Below are positions 33,355 through 41,406 of a stretch of 43,271 bases of DNA, one piece after another (within the stretch, counting starts at the first letter, position 1; each line of letters starts with the position of its first letter). This DNA is from Candidatus Woesearchaeota archaeon (GTDB taxonomy: Archaea > Nanobdellota > Nanobdellia > SCGC-AAA011-G17 > GW2011-AR20): assembly GCA_018303005.1 (NCBI GenBank), contig JAGVYY010000046.1:1-43271 (forward strand), given 5' to 3'. The notes below the pieces were generated by a model that was not told the DNA's origin, did not search any database, and saw only the letters and a program-made list of their open reading frames with translations. The position numbers were made by a program, and so were the translations under genes.

Positions 33355-35733
33355 TTATCCCTCTCTCAGATAACCCCAAGTATGCAGTCTGTCACTGTCT
33401 TCATACCATCTGTCACCAATATCAGTTCTGTAATACATGTTCGGAATAAGTATGTTCTTTACCCTATGGTAAGCTTGATTTTGTGCTTGTTTCATTGTAG
33501 GCCCTGTGCCACAGACAGTCAATAAGAAACCAGATGTTCCGGCAACAACCCATTCGTCATTTATCTTTTTTATATCTTCAATGTGCACTCCTTCAAGATT
33601 CGGTTTCTTAAATAATATGACAGACTCTTTGGACTTGGCAGTGAGTGTTTCTATATCTTTAAAAGGAAAAGGCGGAACCACAATAGCGACACCAACCTGG
33701 AATCCGTTTCTTACATTTAGCTTTGGTTTTTTTCCTTGTGCTAATTCATATAAAAATTCACTGATATGACTTATCATTCCTTCCTGTTGTATGCTTATAG
33801 TAGGATACCCAAACCTGGAAGTGAATTCTAAGGGATAAATTCCGTTGCTGTTTACCATGCAGTTTATGTCGATATATCCTATATAGCCCTCTTCAGCAAG
33901 CTTCGGTTCAATCTTTTTCAGTGTGTTATTAAAAAGCTTGTTAGGTCCGCTCCAGAACATTGATGTATTGCCACACCAGTATGGCTTACCATTTCTTCTT
34001 ACATACATTATGTGATTTTTCACAGTTGCACAATAAACCTTCTTATTATATCTGATTTTTTTTATTTCTTTTCCATCTGCTATAACATCTAAATTCTTGG
34101 TTCTCTCATGTATCTCATATTGTAGCTTTGGCCTATGGGCAAGATTATTCTCGAGGAAAGCTTTTTTTCCTGTTACCTTTTTTATGACAGCAACTCTTCC
34201 TGTCTTCAAGGCCAATTCCTGGATGTCATTGGCTAATTCTTTAGAATATGTATAAAATACCCTGTAATCTTCTCCAATTATTTTTCCGTTGCATAGGCAA
34301 TACCAATCAAGAAACAGATTTATCTGCGTAGGCGCGAGGTCTTTTATTATGCCTGGAATATATTTTTTACTTTCTTCTTTAAATTCATCAAGATAAGAGG
34401 CTAGTTGTTTGTTATATGTGTAATATTCAGAGTTATTTTCTCTGAAATTAAATGGGATCTTATCAAGAATATGCTTTAACATCATTTGCTTTTCTATCTG
34501 TTTTTCTCCGTTTATCCGGTAAATGCCTGTATCGGTAATATCTATTTTATCAATACATATTTTGCTGCCTGATACATGACCATTAGAAAGCCACATCCCA
34601 AAAAAAGGCAGCCAATCATCCATATCAACTTTGATTTCATAAGAATCAGAGATCAATAACTGGTTTTTTTGGTAGTCATTTTGATAACTACCTGAAAGAA
34701 CCGGCTTCAGCAAAAAACTCTTGATTGTGTTGCTGCGCCAAATTCCTGTTCTCTTAATCAAACTTTGATGCTGCAAATCTCTTGCTTTTACAAACTCAAA
34801 ACTATTGTTTTTCTCCTTTGCATCAAAATTTGAAGAAACAAACATGTTATGGTCAGGTGTAACAGCAATATCTAAATCTTCATTCTTTATTTTTATCAAT
34901 TCCTTATGGTGGCTAAATGCAACGATTAATTCAGGTTTATTAAACTCAATGTTATCATTATCAGGGTTTAGCGTACAGATTTTATCATTATGGTCTAGAC
35001 CCTTGAAATATTTCCATCCTTTTTCAGTCAAAACTTCTGTATTTTCGTCATAACAACCCATTTCTCCAGTGCTTGGCCCTATATTGCCTGGAAATAATTT
35101 TTTGTGCTCAAAATTAATATTTATTGGATAAACAAACTCTTTTCCGTTAAAAAAAGCACCAACCGCAGCTTCTACCCCATTAATTCTTTTTTGCAGCTGA
35201 AAAGAATGCATTTTTTTTGACCATGCCCTTTTATAGTCATCAAGAACTTTGATAACATCTTTTCCATCTTCTTCTTCTCCGACAAATAACAATCCTTTAT
35301 TGGTCTGTATTTGCCCGCTTGGCTTTATGACATATCTTCCAGGATTCCTGGTTACAAATTCAATGGCATCATCAAAAGAGGTGAAATTATTGTATGGGAG
35401 TGTATTCACACCTGCTTTTTTTAGTTCATCTTGCCCAAAGGACCTGTCATCTTCTAGTTTATCAGTGTATGGTGAACCACCCACAACAAGTTTTCCCTGG
35501 TCTCTTAACTTCTTGGCCTTATTACCAAAGACAACATCATCAAAAATTATAATATCTGCCCATTCAACATCTTTTTCCCAATCATCTGATTTTGGGACAA
35601 ATCCGTCAGCTACATCTTTTTCTTCTGGATTCTTAATAAAATATCTTACATAATGTCCTTCTTGTATGACTTTCCAGGCAGTATCACCTATAAGTGCATC
35701 ATTAGAGACGAACAGAAACTTTTTTTGATCCAT
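33355..35733 (-). CDS. GARS (PurD)-like ATP-grasp ligase split by an intein
   Basis: 792 residues, of which 227-589 are an intein; the spliced host protein is about 429 residues, the size of phosphoribosylamine-glycine ligase. Host features: N-terminal KFLFVSNDALIGDTAWKVIQ, the ATP-grasp lysine segment RYVIKPSGQIQTNKGLLFVG, RINGVEAAVGAFFNG, then GPSTGEMG joined to TSMFWSGP (GARS GPNTGGMG) and YIGYIDINCMVN with PLEFTSRFGYPT (GARS ExNxRFGDPE). The family makes glycinamide ribonucleotide; sequence divergence leaves room for another amine ligase. No other purine gene except guaA is nearby. Confidence 0.8.
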   Translation of the reverse strand: MDQKKFLFVSNDALIGDTAWKVIQEGHYVRYFIKNPEEKDVADGFVPKSDDWEKDVEWADIIIFDDVVFGNKAKKLRDQGKLVVGGSPYTDKLEDDRSFGQDELKKAGVNTLPYNNFTSFDDAIEFVTRNPGRYVIKPSGQIQTNKGLLFVGEEEDGKDVIKVLDDYKRAWSKKMHSFQLQKRINGVEAAVGAFFNGKEFVYPININFEHKKLFPGNIGPSTGEMGCYDENTEVLTEKGWKYFKGLDHNDKICTLNPDNDNIEFNKPELIVAFSHHKELIKIKNEDLDIAVTPDHNMFVSSNFDAKEKNNSFEFVKARDLQHQSLIKRTGIWRSNTIKSFLLKPVLSGSYQNDYQKNQLLISDSYEIKVDMDDWLPFFGMWLSNGHVSGSKICIDKIDITDTGIYRINGEKQIEKQMMLKHILDKIPFNFRENNSEYYTYNKQLASYLDEFKEESKKYIPGIIKDLAPTQINLFLDWYCLCNGKIIGEDYRVFYTYSKELANDIQELALKTGRVAVIKKVTGKKAFLENNLAHRPKLQYEIHERTKNLDVIADGKEIKKIRYNKKVYCATVKNHIMYVRRNGKPYWCGNTSMFWSGPNKLFNNTLKKIEPKLAEEGYIGYIDINCMVNSNGIYPLEFTSRFGYPTISIQQEGMISHISEFLYELAQGKKPKLNVRNGFQVGVAIVVPPFPFKDIETLTAKSKESVILFKKPNLEGVHIEDIKKINDEWVVAGTSGFLLTVCGTGPTMKQAQNQAYHRVKNILIPNMYYRTDIGDRWYEDSDRLHTWGYLREG
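33967..35055 (-). mobile_element. Intein (363 residues) with degenerate LAGLIDADG endonuclease
   Basis: Intein residues 227-589 of the host ORF. Block A starts CYDENTEVLTEKGWKYFKGL with Cys1; block B has DIAVTPDHNMFV (TxxH); block F/G is VYCATVKNHIMYVRRNGKPY then WCGN followed by Thr+1. The C-terminal dipeptide is GN rather than the usual HN, so the penultimate His is missing, as in some active inteins. Endonuclease helices FFGMWLSNGHVSG and LFLDWYCLCNGKI each have Asn where the catalytic acid is expected, so DNA cleavage is probably lost. It interrupts the ATP-grasp active-site loop, so splicing is needed for host activity. Confidence 0.88.
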
Positions 35734-35865
35734 TATAATATTTAATTTATGTTTTTATTTATATTCTTTTCTATGATTTTTTATAATATTCAACTGGAAT
35801 CTTAAAATAAATTCTAAAAACGGATTAACAAAACCTTTTTATAATCTTTAGTTATATGGATTGAT

Positions 35866-36192
35866 GTGATACCCGGAATTAACCCAAAACAAATGGAGAA
35901 GATGATGAAGCAGCTGGGCATGAAGCAGCAGCACATTGATGCAAGAGTAGTTATAATAAGATTAGACGACAAGGAACTGATAATAAAAAATCCTGAGGTT
36001 CTAAAAGTCAATATGATGGGACAGGAGACTTTCCAGATAACAGGAAAGATTGAGGAGAAGGAATTATTGGATGAAGGGGATGTTTCCCTGATTCAGAAAG
36101 AATCCGGCTGCACAAGAGAAGAGGCAATAAAGACTTTGAAAGAGAATAATGGAGATATTGCAGCATCTATCATTGCTTTAAAAAATGAGTAA
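35866..36192 (+). CDS. nac: Nascent polypeptide-associated complex protein (archaeal NAC)
   Basis: 108 residues from a GTG start. N-terminal NPKQMEKMMKQLGM is the usual Met-rich lead; the NAC beta-barrel follows (DARVVIIRLDDKELIIKNPE, VNMMGQETFQITGKIEEK), and residues about 68-108 are a UBA domain (DVSLIQKESGCTREEAIKTL, NGDIAASIIAL). Archaeal NAC is a homodimer that binds nascent chains at the ribosome exit. A TTTTTATAATC box 20-30 bases upstream suggests a leaderless message. Confidence 0.93.
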   Translation: MIPGINPKQMEKMMKQLGMKQQHIDARVVIIRLDDKELIIKNPEVLKVNMMGQETFQITGKIEEKELLDEGDVSLIQKESGCTREEAIKTLKENNGDIAASIIALKNE

Positions 36193-36276
36193 GATGTAAG
36201 TACAATAAGCAATAATTACAATAGCCTAATATCAAAATCAATAAACTATAAATATTTATCCTACTTCCTATAATTG

Positions 36277-36750
36277 ATGGATATTAACTATAATGAGCAA
36301 TTAACCAAGGGAAACAGGCTCTTTAGAGCAGCGGATCACTTAGCTTATGTTACCTATCCTTTTTTGAAGGATAACAAGCTGATAATTGCAATAACGGAAA
36401 ATTTATATAATTCTATGATATACCACTTAACTGCGCTTTTACAGTTTGAGATATACTATAAAAGACTGCATGAAATGCCCCTGGATACCTTAGACAAGAT
36501 AAGGACATTTCAGGAACATTGCATGTATAGGTATAATTTTAATGCGAGACAAATAGAAATAATAAAGGATTTGCATAACTTAATGAAAGAAAGAAAAAAT
36601 AGCATAATGGAATTTTGCAGGAATGACAAATACATAATTTACAACAATATTGAGGTAAAAAGCATTTCTATAAATACCTTGAGAAATTATCTGTTCATAT
36701 CAAAAGATTTTGTGAGGAAGATTAATCTAATAATACAAAATGCTAAATGA
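36277..36750 (+). CDS. Unknown helical protein A (RAADHLAYVT family)
   Basis: 157 residues from ATG 36277 (the listed TTG is one codon earlier). All-helical look: GNRLFRAADHLAYVTYPFLK, ENLYNSMIYHLTALLQFEIY, RQIEIIKDLHNLMKERKNSI, and a C-terminal NTLRNYLFISKDFVRKINLI. It is a paralogue of the next gene: both have R-A-x-DHLxYVT near the start, a hydrophobic second helix and a KSF/KDFxxxI ending. The fold could be HEPN-like, but the catalytic RxxxxH pattern is not convincing. Such tandem pairs are, as far as I recall, common in DPANN genomes. Overlaps the next gene by 11 bases. Confidence 0.6.
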   Translation: MDINYNEQLTKGNRLFRAADHLAYVTYPFLKDNKLIIAITENLYNSMIYHLTALLQFEIYYKRLHEMPLDTLDKIRTFQEHCMYRYNFNARQIEIIKDLHNLMKERKNSIMEFCRNDKYIIYNNIEVKSISINTLRNYLFISKDFVRKINLIIQNAK

Positions 36751-37180
36751 AGCCAAGGAAGAACTGAAAAGAGCAGATCATCTGCTGTATGTCACGTTAA
36801 AATATACAAGAACAGGAGATGTGATAAAGAATACAATCCATAGACTGGTAAATGCATTTGACAATGCTGTCATATACTCTCTGGAGATCTTAAAGACCAA
36901 AAAGAAGACGAAGATAATACCATTGACTCCGATATCAAGGGCTGAGCTATTAATGAAATTGTATAAAAAGCCTGAAATGAAGTATTTTCTTGATTTTTAT
37001 TTCCTGCTAAAAAAGATTGACAAGGCTGAATTCTATAAAAGAGAAGAATTCAGGAAAAATGTGGCTTTGATTGTTGAATGCGGTGATGAGGTTATTCAGG
37101 TTGATACTGAAACACTGCAGGAATATTTTTTAAAAACAAAGTCTTTCCTGGAGTATATCCAGGAAAAATTCAAGACGTAA
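36740..37180 (+). CDS. Unknown helical protein B (paralogue of preceding gene)
   Basis: 146 residues. LKRADHLLYVTLKYTRTGDV, IHRLVNAFDNAVIYSLEILK, PISRAELLMKLYKKPEMKYF and EYFLKTKSFLEYIQEKFKT match protein A helix by helix. It begins within the end of gene A, so the two are co-translated and probably form a heterodimer. Function unknown; the neighbouring NAC gene upstream is 80 bases from gene A and could share the message. Confidence 0.6.
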   Translation: MLNEAKEELKRADHLLYVTLKYTRTGDVIKNTIHRLVNAFDNAVIYSLEILKTKKKTKIIPLTPISRAELLMKLYKKPEMKYFLDFYFLLKKIDKAEFYKREEFRKNVALIVECGDEVIQVDTETLQEYFLKTKSFLEYIQEKFKT

Positions 37181-37592
37181 GTGTTTGTTTATATATCTGA
37201 ATTACCACTAGTCTCGGACTAGTGGCGTAAGCACAAGCTGTTTCTACTAATAAAATAAAGAAAAATAGTGCGAAGAATGTTTTCGCACTAGAATAGTTAG
37301 ATCTAGTGTGAGCTATTTCTTCGAGATTAATAAAACTTTCTAAAAAAGGTTCTGTTAAGTTAATTAATGTTTTATAAATAAAGCCTCTTTTCAAATTATA
37401 AATAAACCCTCTTTTCAAAAGATATTAAAATGAAGTTTCTTCCCGAGAAAGAAGGTCATATCAACCTAAAATAACTCTAAAAATTAATCAGCATTACTTA
37501 GGTTAACACTTCCTTATTCATATATCACAGCTTAAATTTATCAGTCAATTCATAGAAACATTTTTAATTAGTTATTATTTACAGGTTTTTAG
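37181..37592. repeat. 412-base gap with hairpins and a tandem repeat upstream of guaA
   Basis: Four elements: a perfect 9-bp stem CCACTAGTC-TCG-GACTAGTGG (37205-37225); a second 9-bp stem TAGTGCGAA...TTCGCACTA (37266-37290); a competing arm pair CACTAGA...TCTAGTG (37286-37308) that shares bases with it; and two tandem copies of a 25-base unit, TTTATAAATAAAGCCTCTTT TCAAA (37371-37395) and the next copy to 37420. The minus ORF listed across it is only the tandem repeat read through. No gene seen. It may be a small mobile-repeat remnant or a folded leader for guaA. Confidence 0.6.
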
Positions 37593-39116
37593 ATGATACG
37601 GATAATTGATTGCGGAAGCCAGTACACACAAAATATTGCCCGTAGAGTTAGAGAGCTTGGTGTGTTCAGTGAAATAATGCCCTTTAATTCTTCTTTGGAA
37701 AGTATTGTGGATAATGATTTAGAAGGGATTATAATATCTGGCGGACAATTTAGCGTGTATGATAATAATTCTCCTCTTTATACAAAAGAAATATTGTTTT
37801 CTGGTAAGCCTATTTTAGGGATTTGTTATGGACAACAATCAATTGCCCATATTCTTGGCGGGAAAGTAATCCCCACAGACAACAGAGAATATGGAGGAAC
37901 AAATATTACTATAAAAAAGCAAAGTCCTCTTTTTAAAGACATCCCAGATAAAACATTTCAGGTATGGATGAGCCATGGTGATATTGTAGAAGAACTACCA
38001 AAAGGATTTGAAGCTGTTGCCCGCTCTCAAAATGGCCATATAGCAGCTATGCAGAAAATGAATATCTATGCAGTACAATTTCATCCAGAAGTGGACCATA
38101 CAAACTATGGGAGGAAAATACTGAATAATTTCTTAGATATTTGCACGGCAGTAAGAAATTGGGATCCTGAAAAAAATTATGATAAAATTGTAGAAGAAAC
38201 TAAAGAAAGAATACATAACAAAGTAGGTGTTGGTGGCATAAGTGGAGGTGTTGATTCTTCAACAGTTTCTGTTTTAATAAAAAATATAATTGGAGACAAA
38301 TATCACCCTATTTTTGTTGATAATGGCTTATTAAGATTAAATGAAGCTGAAGAAGTAAAAAACAGCCTTGATTCTTTCCAATTGAATGTTAAATATGTTA
38401 ATGCAAGCGAGAGATTTCTTTCTAGACTAAAAGGCGTTGTTAATCCTGATGAAAAGAGAAAAATCATAGGGAATGAATTTGTTGCTGTGTTTGGAGAAGA
38501 AGCACAAAAAATTAAGGATGCAACTTATTTAGTCCAAGGCACATTATATCCTGATGTAATAGAAAGTGTACCTGTCTATGGTGTCTCTTCAAAGATAAAG
38601 AGGCATCATAATGTAGGTGGATTACCTAGGGATATGAACTTAGAGGTTATTGAACCATTCAGGAATATGTTCAAAGATGAAGTAAGAGAAATAGCTGAAT
38701 GCAAATTAGGCATGCCGAAGGAAATTGTATATAGACATCCTTTTCCTGGTCCGGGATTGGCTATTCGTATTGTCAGCAGTGATGTTACACCAGAAAAATT
38801 AGAACTAGTCAGGAAAGCAGATGCTATATTTATTCAAGAACTGAAAAAAAGAGACCTTTACGATAAGATAAGCCAGGCATTTGCTGGGTTATTAAACTCA
38901 CATTCAGTTGGTGTAATGGGAGATGAAGGCAGATATGAAGGCATGATTATATTAAGAGCGGTTGTTACAAATGATTTTATGACATCAGATTGTTATTATT
39001 TTGAAAAAGAGGACATAAATGCCATATCAAATAGAATCACTAATGAAGTAAAGGGCATAAATAGAGTGCTTTACGACCAAAGCCAGAAACCTCCAGCAAC
39101 AATAGAATGGGAATAA
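37593..39116 (+). CDS. guaA: GMP synthase (glutamine-hydrolysing), fused form
   Basis: 507 residues. N-terminal glutamine amidotransferase: GICYGQQSIAHILGG with the nucleophile Cys, and VQFHPEVDHT with His/Glu. Synthetase: GGISGGVDSSTVSV, the ATP pyrophosphatase SGGxDS loop, then DATYLVQGTLYPDVIESVPV, HHNVGGLP and RHPFPGPGLAIR, and the ending KPPATIEWE. It converts XMP to GMP with ATP and glutamine. Many archaea split the two domains into separate genes; this is the fused, bacterial-type arrangement. Confidence 0.97.
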   Translation: MIRIIDCGSQYTQNIARRVRELGVFSEIMPFNSSLESIVDNDLEGIIISGGQFSVYDNNSPLYTKEILFSGKPILGICYGQQSIAHILGGKVIPTDNREYGGTNITIKKQSPLFKDIPDKTFQVWMSHGDIVEELPKGFEAVARSQNGHIAAMQKMNIYAVQFHPEVDHTNYGRKILNNFLDICTAVRNWDPEKNYDKIVEETKERIHNKVGVGGISGGVDSSTVSVLIKNIIGDKYHPIFVDNGLLRLNEAEEVKNSLDSFQLNVKYVNASERFLSRLKGVVNPDEKRKIIGNEFVAVFGEEAQKIKDATYLVQGTLYPDVIESVPVYGVSSKIKRHHNVGGLPRDMNLEVIEPFRNMFKDEVREIAECKLGMPKEIVYRHPFPGPGLAIRIVSSDVTPEKLELVRKADAIFIQELKKRDLYDKISQAFAGLLNSHSVGVMGDEGRYEGMIILRAVVTNDFMTSDCYYFEKEDINAISNRITNEVKGINRVLYDQSQKPPATIEWE

Positions 39117-39223
39117 AAATACTTTAATTAGCTTAATAGCTCTTATAAAGAATCCTTTTGCTGTACTATTAATATGTGTTTTCAGATAAATTTAAAAAGT
39201 TCTTAAAATAATAAATAAAAGAC

Positions 39224-39976
39224 ATGGCAAGAAAAATATTGCTTATTGGTGGAAAAGGTGGTATTGGCAAGACAACGACATCTATAGGATTAGCTTATTC
39301 TCTATCAAAATACGGTCATGATGTTACTCTAATAGACGGAAATCTGACTACGCCGAACGTTGGCTTATATCTTGGTGTTGGAAAGATTCCAGTTACTCTG
39401 CATGATGCGATGTCTGGAAAAGAGAAAATAGAAAATGCTGTTTATCTACATAAGACTGGAATGAAGATTGTTCCTGGAAACATAAGACTTGAGTCATTGG
39501 AAAAAGTAAAGCTGAACTCTTTTAAGTTCCATGTAAAAAGGCTTGACAATACAACAGAGATAATACTGATAGATGGTGCTGCGGGCCTTGGAAAAGAAGC
39601 TGTTACAGCAATGGGTGTTGCAGACGAGGTTTTGATATTGACTAATCCGGAACTGCCGGCAGTTGTGGATGCCTTGAAAACAATAAAGCTTGCAGAATCA
39701 ATGAAAAAGAGTGTTTCAGGCATTGTTCTGGTAAAAGATAGAAAAAATTCAATGTCAATAAGAAGTATTGAAAAAATACTAAACAAGCCAGTTATCTCGA
39801 TTATCCCTTATGATGAGAAGATAAATAATGCTGTATTCCAAAAAGAGCTTGTTTCAGAGCTTTATCCATATTCTAAAGTTTCAACAGGATACAGGAAACT
39901 GGCAGCTTATGTTACTGGAAAAAAATATAAAGAAGATTCAATGATTGATTCTTTCTTAAAAATTTTCGGATTGTAG
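39224..39976 (+). CDS. minD: MinD/ParA-family ATPase
   Basis: 250 residues. The deviant Walker A GGKGGIGKTTTSIGLAYSLS at the N-terminus, VTLIDGNLTTPNVGLYLGVG (switch I region), ILIDGAAGLGKEAV (Walker B-like DxxxG) and LILTNPELPAVVDALKTIKL are diagnostic of MinD. These ATPases dimerise with ATP and position proteins on membranes or DNA; archaeal MinD copies act in placing motility or chemosensory assemblies in some species. The C-terminus (MIDSFLKIFGL) is amphipathic and could dock on the membrane, as in bacterial MinD. A TTTAAAAAGT box precedes the start. Confidence 0.9.
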   Translation: MARKILLIGGKGGIGKTTTSIGLAYSLSKYGHDVTLIDGNLTTPNVGLYLGVGKIPVTLHDAMSGKEKIENAVYLHKTGMKIVPGNIRLESLEKVKLNSFKFHVKRLDNTTEIILIDGAAGLGKEAVTAMGVADEVLILTNPELPAVVDALKTIKLAESMKKSVSGIVLVKDRKNSMSIRSIEKILNKPVISIIPYDEKINNAVFQKELVSELYPYSKVSTGYRKLAAYVTGKKYKEDSMIDSFLKIFGL

Positions 39977-40145
39977 TCAATAGATAACAAAGTGAATTTA
40001 TAAAACAAGCACTATGTATTTCAATAAACTGGATAGAAAAAGTTGAAATGGAATCTTATTTATCTTCGAAACCTTAAAGAATTAGACTAATGCTTCAGAT
40101 AGTTAAATATTTAAAGAATATTAAAAGATTAAGAATATTGGTTAA

Positions 40146-40253
40146 GCCCTGATAGTGTAGTGGCCTAGCACGCAGCCCTGTCAAACAAATCTGAGAGATT
40201 TAATAAAGATATACAGAACGGCTGCAACCCGGGTTCAAATCCCGGTCAGGGCG
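40146..40253 (+). tRNA. tRNA-Asp (GTC) with a 35-base intron
   Basis: Acceptor GCCCTGA pairs with TCAGGGC; D stem GTG/CAC; anticodon stem CAGCC/GGCTG; anticodon GTC at 40180-40182; T arm CCGGG-TTCAAAT-CCCGG; discriminator G at 40253. Bases 40184-40218 do not fit the cloverleaf and lie after position 37, the standard archaeal intron site, so they are an intron removed by the bulge-helix-bulge endonuclease. Mature length without CCA is 73 bases. CCA is not encoded. Confidence 0.93.
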
Positions 40254-40313
40254 TAGCACTAAAATGTTCAACGTTTGGAAAGATTTAAATGGTTGTTCCT
40301 CTATTAATTAATA

Positions 40314-40448
40314 ATGGATAAAATTGATATTCATAATAGAGAAGCTGATTATCTGAAGGCTAAGGATACTTTAAAAAATAATAAAAAGATAAAAGAGGAA
40401 AAATATAATTTTAATATCATTTTATTTTCAATCTGTTATAAGAAATAA
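40314..40448 (+). pseudogene. Probable tyrosine integrase N-terminal remnant beside tRNA-Asp
   Basis: ATG at 40314 opens MDKIDIHNREADYLKAKDTL then KNNKKIKEEKYNFNIILF and stops after 44 codons. IHNxxxxYxxAxxxIKxxxxISEENxxLIxxF is, from memory, the usual N-terminal layout of archaeal tyrosine recombinases; the frame breaks in the core-binding helix. A GATTTAAATG box sits about 25 bases upstream. It lies 60 bases after a tRNA gene, the classic integration site. The following 40449-40656 has short open fragments but nothing I can identify. Confidence 0.45.
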
Positions 40449-40656
40449 AATACAGCAGTTTACTCTAAATGCAGAAAGGTTAAACACTCCAAAATTACAA
40501 GAAACAGATTTAAAATGTGAGATATTGCCTTCTAAAAGATAAATTATTTCAATTTTTTAAAATTGATAGAGGTAGTTGGAAAAGACAAAGCTAGGTTAAT
40601 TGCCAAAAGAGTTGATATTGTATGAAGCTTGATTTTAAGAAGAAAATATACTGATA

Positions 40657-40726
40657 TTATTTCAGATTATTAACTAGATTATTACAATGTTCAGCTACTT
40701 TTAAGCCTTTGTCTGTTAATATAAAT
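40657..40726 (-). repeat. Direct repeat copy A: 3' end of a winged-helix gene
   Basis: Minus strand reads FILTDKGLKVAEHCNNLVNN then LK and a stop, the standard end of a winged-helix regulator. It is roughly 85% identical over 70 bases to 42324-42392, in the same orientation. No gene body precedes it; instead the AbiE-like promoter starts. Confidence 0.8.
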
Positions 40727-40776
40727 AGAAAGATTTATATACTAAAGATACATATTATAACACTATAATATATAAA

Positions 40777-41406
40777 ATGAAATTAAGTATCTTAATTAGA
40801 AAATTAGCATTAGAAAAGAATGATTATATTAGCTCAGAAACTTTAAAAGAATACTGTAAAGACATAAAGACATCTTACTTAACAACAGTAAAGTACTTGT
40901 TAAGGCATAATTATATAGTAAGAATATTAAAGGGTATTTTTTATGTAAAATCATTAGAAGAAAGAAAATTTAAGAAAATCAATATTAATTATTTAGATGC
41001 AATAAAAAAGGCATTAGAAATTAAAAAGATAGAGAATTGGTATTTTGGTTTAGAAACAGCTTTAAAATTGAATAAGGTAACACATGAATACTTTACCTTA
41101 GATTATGTTTTTACAGATAGCTTATTTAGACCAAAACCAGTAACTATTATGAATCATAAAATAAAATTTATTAAAGTAAATGCAAGATTATTTAGGTTTG
41201 GCATTATAAAAAATAGTCTGAATTATTCTAATATTGAGAAAACAATTTTGGATTTTATTTACATTGGAAAATATAATAGTTTAAGTGATAATGAAATTAA
41301 AAACAATATTGTAGATTTGTTAAAATTAAGTTCAAAAAGAAAATTAAAAATATATCTAAAATATTATCCAAAAACTGTTACTAAATTATTAAAAGGTATA
41401 ATATGA
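40777..41406 (+). CDS. AbiEi-like antitoxin (winged helix plus C-terminal domain)
   Basis: 209 residues. The N-terminus is a winged helix (NDYISSETLKEYCKDIKTSY; TVKYLLRHNYIVRILKGIFY), and the rest follows the AbiEi plan: NWYFGLETALKLNKVTHEY, a strand region FTDSLFRPKPVTIMNHKIKF and NYSNIEKTILDFIYIGKYNS (the family's S..E+ti.D blocks). It should repress its own promoter and counter the partner toxin. It overlaps the next gene by 4 bases. A GATTTATATAC box lies at 40732-40742. The pair is visibly more AT-rich and Lys/Ile-rich than its neighbours. Confidence 0.75.
   Translation: MKLSILIRKLALEKNDYISSETLKEYCKDIKTSYLTTVKYLLRHNYIVRILKGIFYVKSLEERKFKKININYLDAIKKALEIKKIENWYFGLETALKLNKVTHEYFTLDYVFTDSLFRPKPVTIMNHKIKFIKVNARLFRFGIIKNSLNYSNIEKTILDFIYIGKYNSLSDNEIKNNIVDLLKLSSKRKLKIYLKYYPKTVTKLLKGII

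Noticed and set aside
34805-35653. Plus-strand ORFs over the intein gene
   Set aside because: Shadows of the minus-strand GARS-intein reading frame.
37205-37308. ACTAGT/CTAG palindromes as recognition sites tied to the RM cassette
   Set aside because: CTAG occurs at many other places in the window, so there is no sign of selection linking these palindromes to the methyltransferase.
37170-37418. 82-residue minus ORF with repeated RGFIYNLK/RGFIYKTL
   Set aside because: The repeat arises from reading the 25-base tandem DNA repeat; no start signal and no other homology.
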